The translations under genes and the position numbers were made by a program. Positions 1 to 6,737 of a stretch of 37,497 bases of DNA are shown here, one piece after another (the first letter of the stretch is position 1; each line of letters opens with the position of its first letter). Below the pieces are notes generated by a model that had not been told where the DNA came from, did not search any database, and saw only the letters and a list, made by a program, of their open reading frames with translations. Source of the DNA: an uncultured Clostridia bacterium (lineage in GTDB: Bacteria > Bacillota > Clostridia > Oscillospirales > Oscillospiraceae); contig CAMOXI010000012.1 in NCBI GenBank assembly GCA_946628965.1, positions 1 through 37,497 of the forward strand. The letters run 5' to 3'.

Positions 1-227
1 ACACCCCGTTCTTCAACAACTACCGTCCCCAGTTCTACTTCCGTACCACCGACGTTACCGGCGTCATCTCCCTGCCCGAAGGCACTGAGATGTGCATGCC
101 CGGCGACAACGTCGACATGGACGTCGAGCTGATCACCCCGATCGCCATCGAGAACGGCCTTCGCTTCGCTATCCGCGAGGGCGGCCGTACCGTCGGCTCC
201 GGTGTTGTCATCGGCATCAACGAGTAA
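1..227 (+). CDS. tuf: Elongation factor Tu, C-terminal end (partial)
   Basis: The window opens inside this gene; the reading frame starts at base 3 and gives the last 74 residues. EF-Tu is a GTPase that delivers aminoacyl-tRNA to the ribosomal A site. The visible part is domain 3, recognisable from the [13 protein letters not shown] block, the MPGDN turn, and the ending [15 protein letters not shown], which is nearly invariant in bacterial EF-Tu. The codons are strongly biased to C-ending forms (aac, ttc, ggc), as expected for a very highly expressed gene. A strong terminator follows 35 bases after the stop, so this is the end of its transcription unit. Confidence 0.97.
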   Translation, partial: TPFFNNYRPQFYFRTTDVTGVISLPEGTEMCMPGDNVDMDVELITPIAIENGLRFAIREGGRTVGSGVVIGINE

Positions 228-260
228 TTCTTACTCACGAGTAGTTTCAACTCACAAAAA

Positions 261-290
261 AAGGCTGCGCTGCATAGCGCAGTCTTTTTT
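261..290 (+). terminator. Intrinsic terminator of tuf
   Basis: A GC-rich hairpin (ggctgcgc / gcgcagtc, one G-T pair, loop tgcata) is followed directly by seven T residues, the standard Rho-independent form. Confidence 0.9.
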
Positions 291-466
291 TACATGCAGG
301 TACTCATCACATTTTGTCTTATCAAGCTGCGCGCGGGACGCTTCAGCCGCTTGCGCGGCAGGGGAAAATGGTATACACTATAATACAATCGGGAAAGTGA
401 GGCAGATCTCCCGCTTCAATCCCGGTACCCTGTCCCGATCCGGCAACACGAAAAGGAGGATCCCTT

Positions 467-1348
467 ATGTCGCTCATGAGCTTTCTGATGAGGCGCGCGT
501 TCCTCAAGTCCGACAACAAACGCGACGCAGGTCTGACCTCGCCCCCGGACATCGAGCGCTTCAACGATATCCGCTACGCCCCCAACAAGGAGGCCACGCT
601 CGAGATCTACTATCCCAAGGGGACGACCGGGAAGCTGCCGGTCATCGTCTCCATTCACGGCGGCGGCTATGTATACGGTTCGACGAAGACCTATCAGTTC
701 TACGGCATGAACCTCGCCCAGCGCGGCTTCGTGTTCGTAAACTTCAACTATCGTCTTGCCCCGCGCCATAAGTTCCCGGCGCCCATCGAGGACACCAATC
801 ATGTCATGGAGTGGCTGATCGCCAACGCCGACGCCTACCACGTCGACCTGAACAACGTTTTTATGGTGGGCGATTCTGCGGGAGGGCAGCTTCTGTCCCA
901 GTACGCCGCGATGGTCACAAACCGCAGCTATGCCGACATCATGGAGATCCACCCGCCCAAGGGCTTCACGCTTCGGGCGATCGGCCTCAACTGCGGCATG
1001 TATAATATCTTCGATGTGTTCCAAGGCAATACCAGGAGCATTATGTTCGATTACTTCGGCAGGAATTACCTCGAGCACGGCGAGAAGATCAACGTCCTGC
1101 AGTATATCAACGCCTGCTATCCGCCCACTTTCCTGCTGAGCGCACCGGGTGACTTCCTTCAGAAGTTCCAGCAGCCGATGTGCGACCTGATCAAGCAGCG
1201 CGGCGGCCGCGCCGAGTACCACTGCTACGGCGACGAGAACACCGGGCATGTTTTCATGTGCGATCTGCGCAACGCCTACGCCACCAAGGCCAACGACGAG
1301 GAGTGCGCGTTCTTCCGCCGCTGGATGGCGAAGGAGGGAAGGTCATGA
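467..1348 (+). CDS. Alpha/beta hydrolase, HSL-type esterase/lipase
   Basis: A 293-residue alpha/beta-hydrolase of the hormone-sensitive-lipase type, expected to hydrolyse carboxyl esters in the cytoplasm. The oxyanion-hole motif HGGG is at residues 64-67 and the nucleophile elbow GDSAGG at 135-140 (Ser137). YRLAPRHKFPAPIED around 95-109 is the usual block of this family. The C-terminal GHVF supplies the likely catalytic His, with an Asp a little upstream (PGDF). No signal peptide is visible. The start is set by AAAGGAGG eight bases upstream. A TATAAT box lies at 379-384, but I see no good -35. The stop overlaps the next start (ATGA), so the two genes are translationally coupled, suggesting an acylated or acetylated sugar substrate. 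That last point is inference. Confidence 0.88.
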   Translation: MSLMSFLMRRAFLKSDNKRDAGLTSPPDIERFNDIRYAPNKEATLEIYYPKGTTGKLPVIVSIHGGGYVYGSTKTYQFYGMNLAQRGFVFVNFNYRLAPRHKFPAPIEDTNHVMEWLIANADAYHVDLNNVFMVGDSAGGQLLSQYAAMVTNRSYADIMEIHPPKGFTLRAIGLNCGMYNIFDVFQGNTRSIMFDYFGRNYLEHGEKINVLQYINACYPPTFLLSAPGDFLQKFQQPMCDLIKQRGGRAEYHCYGDENTGHVFMCDLRNAYATKANDEECAFFRRWMAKEGRS

Positions 1349-2226
1349 TCTTTGAGCTTCGCAACGACAGCTGCCGCGCCTTTGCGGATACGCACGGCGG
1401 CGAGCTGATCTCCTTCATGGGGACGGACAATCGGGAGCATATCTGGCAGGGCAGCCCCGATTCCTGGACGGGCCGCAACCCGATCCTCTTTCCCATTGTC
1501 GGCCGCCTTCGGGACGGAAAAGTGCGCTTTGAAGGCGAGACCTGCGAGATGCCGCAGCACGGTCTGGCTCGCCGCCGGGAATTCACGCTTCTGCACAAGT
1601 TCAGGGAGTCTGTGGAGCTGGAGCAGCGTGAGGATGAGGAGACGCTTCGGCACTATCCATATCCCTACCGCCTGCGCGTGCGTCATGAGCTGATCGACAG
1701 CGGCTTTGTCACAAGCTTCGAGGTCTTCAACCCCGGCGAGAGGCCGATGCCCTTCTGCATCGGCGCGCACACGGGCTTCTGCTGCCCGATGCGCGAGGGG
1801 GAGCGCTTTGAGGACTATGTGCTGCGCTTCGACGAGGAGGAAACCGTCAGTTCCATCCGTGTGACCCCGTCCGGCGCGCTCAGCAAGAAAGATCGCTTGC
1901 CGGTGCTCGCCGGTGCGCGGGATTACCCGCTGACGCACGGGGTCTTCGACAGCTGCGATACGCTGATTTTCGACAGCCTGCGCTCACACGGCGTATCGCT
2001 TATGAATCCGGAGACCGGACACGGCGTCCACATGGACTTCGCCGGTTTCCCGCTTTTCGCGGTATGGACGATGCCGCACGCCAACGCCCCCTATCTCTGT
2101 CTTGAGCCCTGGGTGGGCTGCGCCGCCATGGAGGACGACACAGGAGATTTCCTCGACAAACCCTTCTGTGTGACCCTCGCGCCGGGCGAGAGCTGGCAGA
2201 TCCGCTACACGGTCACCTTGTTTTGA
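1345..2226 (+). CDS. Aldose 1-epimerase family protein (LacX/GalM-like)
   Basis: A 293-residue protein of the galactose-mutarotase fold, which interconverts alpha and beta anomers of sugars or binds related carbohydrates. The N-terminal part has the NPILFPIVGR and QHGLARR blocks (about residues 45-75), typical of the LacX/YeaD branch; the second carries the conserved His. GAHTGFCCP (about 145) matches the usual G-x-H-xxF/Y region, and PYLCLEPW near residue 250 is the conserved C-terminal signature. The start ATG overlaps the upstream hydrolase stop by 4 bases, with GGAGGGAAGG before it. The exact sugar cannot be read from sequence; true GalM activity is not certain in this branch. Confidence 0.87.
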   Translation: MIFELRNDSCRAFADTHGGELISFMGTDNREHIWQGSPDSWTGRNPILFPIVGRLRDGKVRFEGETCEMPQHGLARRREFTLLHKFRESVELEQREDEETLRHYPYPYRLRVRHELIDSGFVTSFEVFNPGERPMPFCIGAHTGFCCPMREGERFEDYVLRFDEEETVSSIRVTPSGALSKKDRLPVLAGARDYPLTHGVFDSCDTLIFDSLRSHGVSLMNPETGHGVHMDFAGFPLFAVWTMPHANAPYLCLEPWVGCAAMEDDTGDFLDKPFCVTLAPGESWQIRYTVTLF

Positions 2227-2270
2227 GAATTGATAGAATCGACAGCTTGAAACGCCGCACGGAAACTGAA

Positions 2271-2387
2271 GTGAACCCCAAAAGTTAGACATTTATAGAA
2301 TTAGGCGACCTGAAGGGTCTGATATCTGTGTTGAGCAGGTGTCAGGCCCTTTAGTTTTAGCTTGAAGTGTGCGCGGATTGGGACTAT
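2271..2387 (-). mobile_element. IS3-family (IS150-group-like) remnant: transposase C-terminus plus inverted repeat
   Basis: On the minus strand, 2303-2387 translates in one frame to a peptide ending FKLKLKGLTPAQHRYQTLQVA, stop at 2301. This is the characteristic C-terminus of IS3-family OrfB transposases (family knowledge). Beyond the stop, 2271-2291 reads tgtctaacttttggggttcac, which resembles the terminal inverted repeat of IS150-group elements. Nothing further of OrfB, OrfA or the other end is present, so this is a dead scar of about 120 bp. The IS group is a judgement from memory of the family ends. Confidence 0.75.
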
Positions 2388-2390
2388 ACT
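2362..2390 (+). promoter_or_regulatory. Promoter for proC, lying inside the IS remnant
   Basis: TTGAAG (2362-2367), a 17-base spacer, then TATACT (2385-2390) form a good sigma-A promoter 50 bases upstream of proC. The -35, the spacer and the first bases of the -10 fall within the degenerate transposase coding sequence. Confidence 0.65.
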
Positions 2391-2440
2391 GAGAATAACC
2401 GAGAAAACTGAGAAAACAGAGCTAACAGGGAGGAACGACC

Positions 2441-3229
2441 ATGCCGACCGTTGGATTCATCGGGACAGGGAATATGGGTGCCGCGCTTGCGCGCGCGGCG
2501 GTGAAGAGCCCGCTTACAGAGCAGCTTCTGCTCTCGAACCGCAGCGCGGAGAAGCCGCGCCGACTCGCAGAGGAGCTCGGCGGCTCCGTGCTGGATAACC
2601 GGGGTGTCGCGCAGAAGGCCGAGGTGCTGTTCCTTGCCGTGAAGCCCCAGATGCTCGCGGACGTGATCGGGGAGATCCGCCCCGTGCTCGACGCGCGGCG
2701 GGATCGCGTCGTGCTCGTCTCCATGGCGGCCGGCTGGAGCCTCGAAAAGCTCGGCGCCGCGCTGGGGGACAGGCCCATCGTGCGCATCATGCCGAACATC
2801 CCCGTCTCGGTCGGCGCGGGCGTGACGCTCCTCTGCCCAAACGGGCAGATCTCCGCGGAGGAGCTGCAGACTGTTGAGGATCTGCTCGCGGCCTCCGGGC
2901 TCGTCTCCGAGCTCGATGAGGCGCATCTTGACGCGGCGGGCGGGGTGACGGGCTGCGGCCCGGCCTTCGCGGCCATGTTCGTGGAGGCCCTGGCGGATGG
3001 GGCAGTGGCCTGCGGTCTGCCGCGGCGCGAGGCGCTCGCCTTCGCCGCTCAGATGCTCAAGGGCTCGGCCCAGCTCCTGCTCGAGACCGGGGAGCACCCG
3101 GGATCACTCAAGGATCGCGTCTGCTCGCCCGGCGGCAGCACCATCCAGGGTGTGCGCTTGCTCGAGGAGCGCGCCTTTCGCGCCGCGGTGACGGACGCCG
3201 TGATCGCGACCTACGAAAAGAAATTCTGA
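2441..3229 (+). CDS. proC: Pyrroline-5-carboxylate reductase
   Basis: A 262-residue enzyme catalysing the last step of proline biosynthesis, NAD(P)H-dependent reduction of 1-pyrroline-5-carboxylate, in the cytosol. The dinucleotide-binding motif GFIGTGNMGAALARA is at residues 5-19, FLAVKPQ (about 64-70) and RIMPNIPVSVGAG (about 111-123) are family hallmarks, and the C-terminal dimerisation signature runs from the DRVCSPGGSTIQG region near residue 225. The length is normal for ProC. GGGAGG precedes the ATG. It sits alone between an IS scar and a traX-like gene, not with proA/proB. Confidence 0.95.
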   Translation: MPTVGFIGTGNMGAALARAAVKSPLTEQLLLSNRSAEKPRRLAEELGGSVLDNRGVAQKAEVLFLAVKPQMLADVIGEIRPVLDARRDRVVLVSMAAGWSLEKLGAALGDRPIVRIMPNIPVSVGAGVTLLCPNGQISAEELQTVEDLLAASGLVSELDEAHLDAAGGVTGCGPAFAAMFVEALADGAVACGLPRREALAFAAQMLKGSAQLLLETGEHPGSLKDRVCSPGGSTIQGVRLLEERAFRAAVTDAVIATYEKKF

Positions 3230-3242
3230 GAGAGAGACAGCC

Positions 3243-3947
3243 ATGACAGAAGAAAACAAACCTGCGCTCGCCATCCCGGAAAAGCTGCGCGTGATCGACG
3301 GCACGACGCTCAAGCTCCTCGCCATTGTCAGCATGACCATTGACCATATCGGCGCGGTGTTCTTTCCGCACGTTGCGTGGTGGCGTATTGTCGGCCGTCT
3401 GGCTTTTCCGCTTTTCGCGTTCAGCATCTCGGAGGGCTGCGCCCACACGCGCAGCTTACCCAAATACATGCTCCGTCTGGGGATCTTTGCTCTCGTGTCG
3501 GAGATTCCCTTTGATCTTTGCTTTCGAGGCTGCCTCCTGGAATTCGGCCATCAGAACGTCATGCTGACCTTCCTGCTCGCCGTCTCCGCGATTTTCTGCT
3601 GTGAGAAGCTGGACACCGGGAAGAAATGGCTCGACGCCATGCTGAAAACCGCCGTCTGCGGCGTATTTTGCGTGCTGGCCATCCTTCTGCACACGGATTA
3701 CAACGCTTTCGGCGTCGGGCTCGTGCTGGTGTTCTGGTTTTTGCGCCGCTATCATATAGGACGCAACCTTGCCGCACTGGCCTTCGAGTTCGTGATGCGC
3801 GGCGGTCTGCAGTCCTGGTGCATGCTGAGCGCAGTGCCGCTCCTGCTCTACAACGGCAAGCGCGGTCTGTCCATCAAGTACCTGTTTTATTTCTTCTACC
3901 CCGGCCATCTGCTGCTTCTTGCCGCGCTGCGCCATTTTCTCGCCTGA
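3243..3947 (+). CDS. TraX family membrane protein
   Basis: A 234-residue integral membrane protein. The block LKLLAIVSMTIDHIGAVFFP (residues 21-40) is the signature of the TraX family, whose founder N-acetylates F-pilin. In Firmicutes chromosomal members occur without pili and are usually annotated only as acyltransferase-like. Around seven hydrophobic segments are visible, and SEGCAHTRS (residues 62-70) and the region near GHQNVM are conserved polar loops. It starts 13 bases after the proC stop with a GAGAGAG purine run, so it is probably co-transcribed with proC. Its substrate is unknown here. Confidence 0.87.
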   Translation: MTEENKPALAIPEKLRVIDGTTLKLLAIVSMTIDHIGAVFFPHVAWWRIVGRLAFPLFAFSISEGCAHTRSLPKYMLRLGIFALVSEIPFDLCFRGCLLEFGHQNVMLTFLLAVSAIFCCEKLDTGKKWLDAMLKTAVCGVFCVLAILLHTDYNAFGVGLVLVFWFLRRYHIGRNLAALAFEFVMRGGLQSWCMLSAVPLLLYNGKRGLSIKYLFYFFYPGHLLLLAALRHFLA

Positions 3948-4111
3948 GAAGGGGAGCGTCCTGGGCGCTGCATCGGCTGCCGTTGATCAGCTTGCCGCGC
4001 GTGCTGCCGAAGCGAATGCGCGGCGAGCTGCTGTGAATTCGCGCCGCGTTGCTGTGAATTCTGCCTTGCAATCCCTGCGCGGAACGTGTATACTGAAGGA
4101 GCGTCCGATTC

Positions 4112-4200
4112 GGAGGGTTACCGAAGCGGTCATAACGGGGCGGTCTTGAAAACCGTTAGGGGGCAACTCCACGCGGGTTCGAATCCTGCACCCTCCGCCA
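4112..4200 (+). tRNA. tRNA-Ser (anticodon UGA)
   Basis: An 89-base class II tRNA. The 5' acceptor ggagggt pairs with accctcc (4190-4196), followed by discriminator G and an encoded CCA (4198-4200). The anticodon loop cttgaaa gives UGA, the T-arm contains gggttcgaatcc, and a long variable arm between anticodon and T stems is diagnostic for serine. tRNA-Ser genes are frequent integration sites, and the AT-richer accessory patch begins just downstream. Confidence 0.95.
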
Positions 4201-4201
4201 C

Positions 4202-4239
4202 AAAAGGTAGGTAATTTTAATAGAAATTGCCTACCTTTT
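4202..4239 (+). terminator. Terminator after tRNA-Ser
   Basis: A 16-bp stem (4202-4217 with 4224-4239, one G-T pair, loop taatag) ends in a short T run directly after the CCA. Confidence 0.8.
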
Positions 4240-4298
4240 CATTTTGCCCGAAAGCCCTTGATTTCAAGGCTTTTTCGGTGCCCGTCCATTAAAAAGCA

Positions 4299-4340
4299 GC
4301 CGCTACGGAGTCATTTCCGCAGCGGCGTTTTTGCTTTTTT
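4299..4340 (+). terminator. Second terminator-like hairpin
   Basis: An 11-bp stem with one mismatch (gccgctacgga / tccgcagcggc) is followed by gtttttgctttttt. It may terminate read-through or be left from a lost gene. Confidence 0.6.
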
Positions 4341-4370
4341 GGGTGTTCCCGGCCCACCTCTCCCGGACAA

Positions 4371-4445
4371 ATCGTTCTCACAGAGGGGTATTGTTCAATT
4401 TGAAGGGTATCGTTCTCACAGAGGGTAATCGTTCAATTTGAGGTC
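4371..4445. repeat. Two tandem 38-bp direct repeats
   Basis: The unit beginning atcgttctcacagaggg and containing gttcaatttga occurs at 4371-4408 and 4409-4445. The copies differ at a few positions, including a single-base shift in the central G run. The repeats lie between the tRNA terminators and the DUF6442 operon in a stretch with no gene (4341-4584). They could be transposase or regulator binding sites; nothing else supports either. Confidence 0.7.
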
Positions 4446-4584
4446 TCCGGCTCTTTTTCCGCGTACTGCCAGTCATATCTATAAGCCTTTTTTCGATAGC
4501 CATATGAGTAGAGGGAGCGCATTCAGGCTCGGAGACGCAACTGGTCAGGGAAGCTTTGCTCTGTTTTGGCCGTTTTTTGCAAAG

Positions 4585-4652
4585 AAAACTTGGAAAAGAC
4601 ATTGACAAGTAAACTTGGCGGCGTTATAGTATTGACAATAAAACTTGGCAAG
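4585..4652 (+). promoter_or_regulatory. Promoter and repeated operator of the DUF6442-XRE operon
   Basis: TTGACA (4602-4607), a 17-base spacer and TATAGT (4625-4630) form a near-consensus promoter. An aaacttgg motif occurs three times (4586-4593, 4611-4618, 4641-4648). The middle copy forms the inverted repeat CAAG-TAAA-CTTG (4606-4617) between -35 and -10, and the last forms CTTG-G-CAAG at the start of the leader. This arrangement suits autoregulation by the XRE protein encoded two genes on (inference). Confidence 0.7.
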
Positions 4653-4660
4653 GAGATGCT

Positions 4661-4984
4661 ATGATGAATAGAGAAGAAATACTTGAGAAGAGCAGACGGG
4701 AGAATGAGGGTACGGATGAGATGGAGTTGGTCGTACTGAATTTGGCTGGAAAACTGGCGGCGCAGATAGGGATAGTTATCTGCTGCGTCGTGGCGGTTTT
4801 ACAGGCTGCGTTCACCGATTCCACAAGTTATGAGAGTTGGATGATTTATTTCAGTATTTTAGGGACACTTTTTACAGTAAAATATAGTATACTTCGTAAA
4901 AAGCACGAGCTGCTGCTTGCTATTCTTTGTTCTGGATTATTCGTGTTCTTTACCGTTTTGTTCGTTCACAGACTGGTAGGATAA
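4661..4984 (+). CDS. DUF6442-like small membrane protein
   Basis: A 107-residue protein with a charged N-terminus (MNREEILEKSRREN) followed by three hydrophobic segments (about residues 33-49, 60-75 and 84-103). This layout, and the pairing with a small XRE regulator immediately downstream, matches the DUF6442 family common in clostridia; its function is unknown. The start is supported by AAGGAG; a second ATG lies 3 bases later. The coding sequence is clearly AT-richer than the core genes to the left. It ends 5 bases before the XRE gene, so they form an operon. Confidence 0.75.
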   Translation: MMNREEILEKSRRENEGTDEMELVVLNLAGKLAAQIGIVICCVVAVLQAAFTDSTSYESWMIYFSILGTLFTVKYSILRKKHELLLAILCSGLFVFFTVLFVHRLVG

Positions 4985-4989
4985 GCAAC

Positions 4990-5199
4990 ATGAACGATAA
5001 ACTGATACTGAGAAATCGATTGAAGGACGCACGAGTACAGAACGGTCTTTCACAGAGCCAACTCGCTGAAATGGTTGGTGTTTCCCGTAACACGATCAGT
5101 TCGATCGAAACCGGTCAATTCAACCCTACTGCCAAGTTGGCACTTGTTCTCTGCATTGCATTGGACAGGAAATTCGAGGATTTGTTCTATTTTGAGTAA
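4990..5199 (+). CDS. Small XRE-family (Cro/CI-type) DNA-binding regulator
   Basis: A 69-residue protein that is almost entirely a helix-turn-helix domain: LRNRLKDARVQNGLSQSQLA, then EMVGVSRNTISSIETGQFNP (recognition helix region, about residues 28-47) and the usual C-terminal LALVLCIALDRKFEDLFYFE. Such proteins are repressors, often autoregulatory. It starts 5 bases after the DUF6442 stop with no strong ribosome binding site of its own, suggesting translational coupling. The operator-like repeats before the operon are its probable target. Confidence 0.9.
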   Translation: MNDKLILRNRLKDARVQNGLSQSQLAEMVGVSRNTISSIETGQFNPTAKLALVLCIALDRKFEDLFYFE

Positions 5200-5260
5200 A
5201 GCAAAGTATGATCCATCATGGATGGACGAGGCGGAGGGCCTGTCCCCGCTGCTGGATGAT

Positions 5261-5291
5261 GATTGGTAAACAGACGAATAAATCGGGATTG
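5261..5291. repeat. 31-bp dispersed repeat, copy 1 (before the GNAT gene)
   Basis: gattggtaaac, 8 variable bases, then aaatcgggattg. The second copy is at 6562-6592, with 25 of 31 positions identical. The bases upstream (5200-5269) also read as an open peptide tail ending GLSPLLDDDW-stop, with no start of its own, so a gene fragment may be present. Confidence 0.6.
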
Positions 5292-5304
5292 TTGGAGATT
5301 ATAT

Positions 5305-5706
5305 ATGGAAATCAAAGAGTATAAAGATTATAAAGAAGCGGAAATCTTGCGGCTCTATACAGAAGTGGGCTGGACAGCTTACACAGAAGACATGACAGCA
5401 CTTCGGCAGGGCTATGAGCACTCATTGTTAGTATTGGCGGCGTATGAAAACGATGAATTGCTCGGTATAATAAGGGTTGTCGGAGATGGCTTTACCATTG
5501 TATTTGTTCAGGACATTCTTGTTTTTCCCAAAAAGCAGCGGCAAGGCGTTGGCACAGCCCTTTTACAGGCAGTTCTTGACCGTTATTCCGACGTTCGGCA
5601 AATTGAGCTGACAACTGACAACACCCCCAAAACCGTAGCGTTTTATAAATCGCTGGGTTTTTCAGCATTCGAAGAGATCGGTTGCTGTGGATTTATTCGT
5701 TGCTGA
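5305..5706 (+). CDS. GNAT family N-acetyltransferase
   Basis: A 133-residue acetyl-CoA-dependent N-acetyltransferase. The order is typical: an N-terminal helix, the strand ELLGIIRVVGDG (about 50-61), the strand FVQDILVFPKKQRQGVGTAL (about 68-87) with the acetyl-CoA pyrophosphate-binding Q-R-Q-G-V-G loop, and TPKTVAFYKSLGF (about 110-122) near the C-terminus. The frame is open upstream to a TTG at 5263, but GGAGAT seven bases before the ATG at 5305 decides the start. The substrate cannot be inferred. AT-rich relative to the flanking core genes. Confidence 0.88.
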   Translation: MEIKEYKDYKEAEILRLYTEVGWTAYTEDMTALRQGYEHSLLVLAAYENDELLGIIRVVGDGFTIVFVQDILVFPKKQRQGVGTALLQAVLDRYSDVRQIELTTDNTPKTVAFYKSLGFSAFEEIGCCGFIRC

Positions 5707-5746
5707 CAGCTTGCAGTTTGTCGATCCAGCACCCCAACCGTTCACG

Positions 5747-5801
5747 TTGAACCCCCTTTGGCAAGTGCACCCCCCTTGAACACGGTTGCCCCCCCTGCGG
5801 G
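5747..5801. repeat. Three imperfect ~19-20-bp C-rich units
   Basis: ttgaaccccctttggcaag, tgcaccccccttgaacacgg and ttgccccccctgcggg follow one another just after the GNAT gene. They resemble the repeated binding sites found at the ends of some insertion sequences, but no transposase is present. Confidence 0.5.
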
Positions 5802-5833
5802 AAATTCTATCAAAACGCGATACCTTTTCCATC

Positions 5834-5875
5834 AAAGAAACCTCTTTTGTCTACCAAGGCAAGAGAGGTTTTCTT
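5834..5875. terminator. Terminator-like hairpin after the GNAT gene
   Basis: aaacctct (5838-5845) pairs with agaggttt (5863-5870), followed by tctt. The flanking A and T runs would allow it to act in either direction. Confidence 0.6.
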
Positions 5876-5876
5876 G

Positions 5877-5905
5877 TTGCTGTAACCTTGTGGTTATGAT
5901 ATAAT
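5877..5905 (+). promoter_or_regulatory. Extended -10 promoter for the gene at 5939
   Basis: TTGCTG (5877-5882), 17 bases, then TGA-TATAAT (5897-5905), with transcription expected to start about 25 bases before the ATG. Confidence 0.7.
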
Positions 5906-5938
5906 ATACCAACAAAGTCTGAAAAAGAGGTGCTGACT

Positions 5939-6397
5939 ATGAAAACGAATAACGATTTTCAGTCATTTCTTTACCAGTTGAACGGCAGACGTTTGGTTTC
6001 TTTCGGATGTGAGGCTGACATTCTAGAGTTTATCTTTGAAGGTAATTTCGTTCTTCATGCGATGGGATTCAGCCGTGTTATTAACGGAAACGATATCCTT
6101 GTCACAACACACGATTATCAGTCGTGGGATGAATTGGACAGTACGCATAATGATGAATGGGTGAACGCGGCTGCTTTCAGAGAAAAGATCGTTGGCGGAC
6201 TTGTCTTGTCTGTGCTGATCAACGAAGTTCATGACCTCAAAATCACGTTGGACAATGGAATTGTGGTTGAATGTATGGTTGCCAACTCTTATCCGCATCA
6301 TTCCGACGAAAAGGAACAGTGGCTCTTGTTTGAACATACAAGGGACCACTCCGGGAAGTTCCTTACTGCATATAATAAAACAATCGAACTAATCTAA
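5939..6397 (+). CDS. Hypothetical protein, single-domain cytosolic
   Basis: A 152-residue protein that I do not recognise. It has no signal peptide or membrane segment and a predicted beta-rich pattern with alternating hydrophobic residues (RLVSFGCEADILEFIFEG, then DLKITLDNGIVVECMVANSY). The late block EKEQWLLFEH is the most family-like part. Similar small proteins occur scattered in accessory regions of Firmicutes, sometimes as immunity-like singletons, but nothing here proves that. The ATG at 5939 is chosen because AGAGG lies at the right distance; a GTG at 5930 is in frame. It has its own strong promoter and is AT-rich. Confidence 0.75.
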   Translation: MKTNNDFQSFLYQLNGRRLVSFGCEADILEFIFEGNFVLHAMGFSRVINGNDILVTTHDYQSWDELDSTHNDEWVNAAAFREKIVGGLVLSVLINEVHDLKITLDNGIVVECMVANSYPHHSDEKEQWLLFEHTRDHSGKFLTAYNKTIELI

Positions 6398-6737
6398 ACC
6401 GATTCTACTCCTTCTGGTGTATCTTTTAGGCGTTCTTTCTATGGTTTGGTGTCCTTTTACGCGCTCTTTCACACATCATCACGGTAATGCTGATAGAATT
6501 GCCCTAATGCTATTATGAACATGCAAACAGGACCGCGGGTCTGCCCGGGATGCCGGGAGAGGATTGGTAAACGGGTGGGCAAATCGGGATTGCAGGGAAA
6601 AATATCATCCGAAGAATCGGGAAAGATATGGGAAAAGGAAGAGCGTATTGCGCCAATCAAAGGCCGGAAGTATTCTCATATCCACAAAAACTGCCCGGGA
6701 AAAGCTTCATTCCCAATCGATATTGATAGAGGTGAAC
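6398..6737. other. Gene-poor interval with repeat copy 2
   Basis: No coding sequence with a ribosome binding site is visible. Frames are open through part of it (6515-6880, and 6564 into the next gene), but these lack start signals. It contains the second copy of the 31-bp repeat (6562-6592). Confidence 0.6.
6562..6592. repeat. 31-bp dispersed repeat, copy 2 (before the DUF4256 gene)
   Basis: gattggtaaac, 8 variable bases, aaatcgggattg, as at 5261-5291. In both copies the repeat lies upstream of an accessory gene and in the same phase relative to that gene's frame, and both contain an in-frame GAT TGG TAA. Confidence 0.6.

Noticed and set aside
4371-4445. Possible CRISPR array
   Set aside because: Only two repeat units lying directly against each other with no spacer, and no cas genes in the window.
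5263-5304. Longer N-terminus for the GNAT protein
   Set aside because: A start at 5263 would be a TTG inside the dispersed repeat without a ribosome binding site; the ATG at 5305 has GGAGAT at the right distance.
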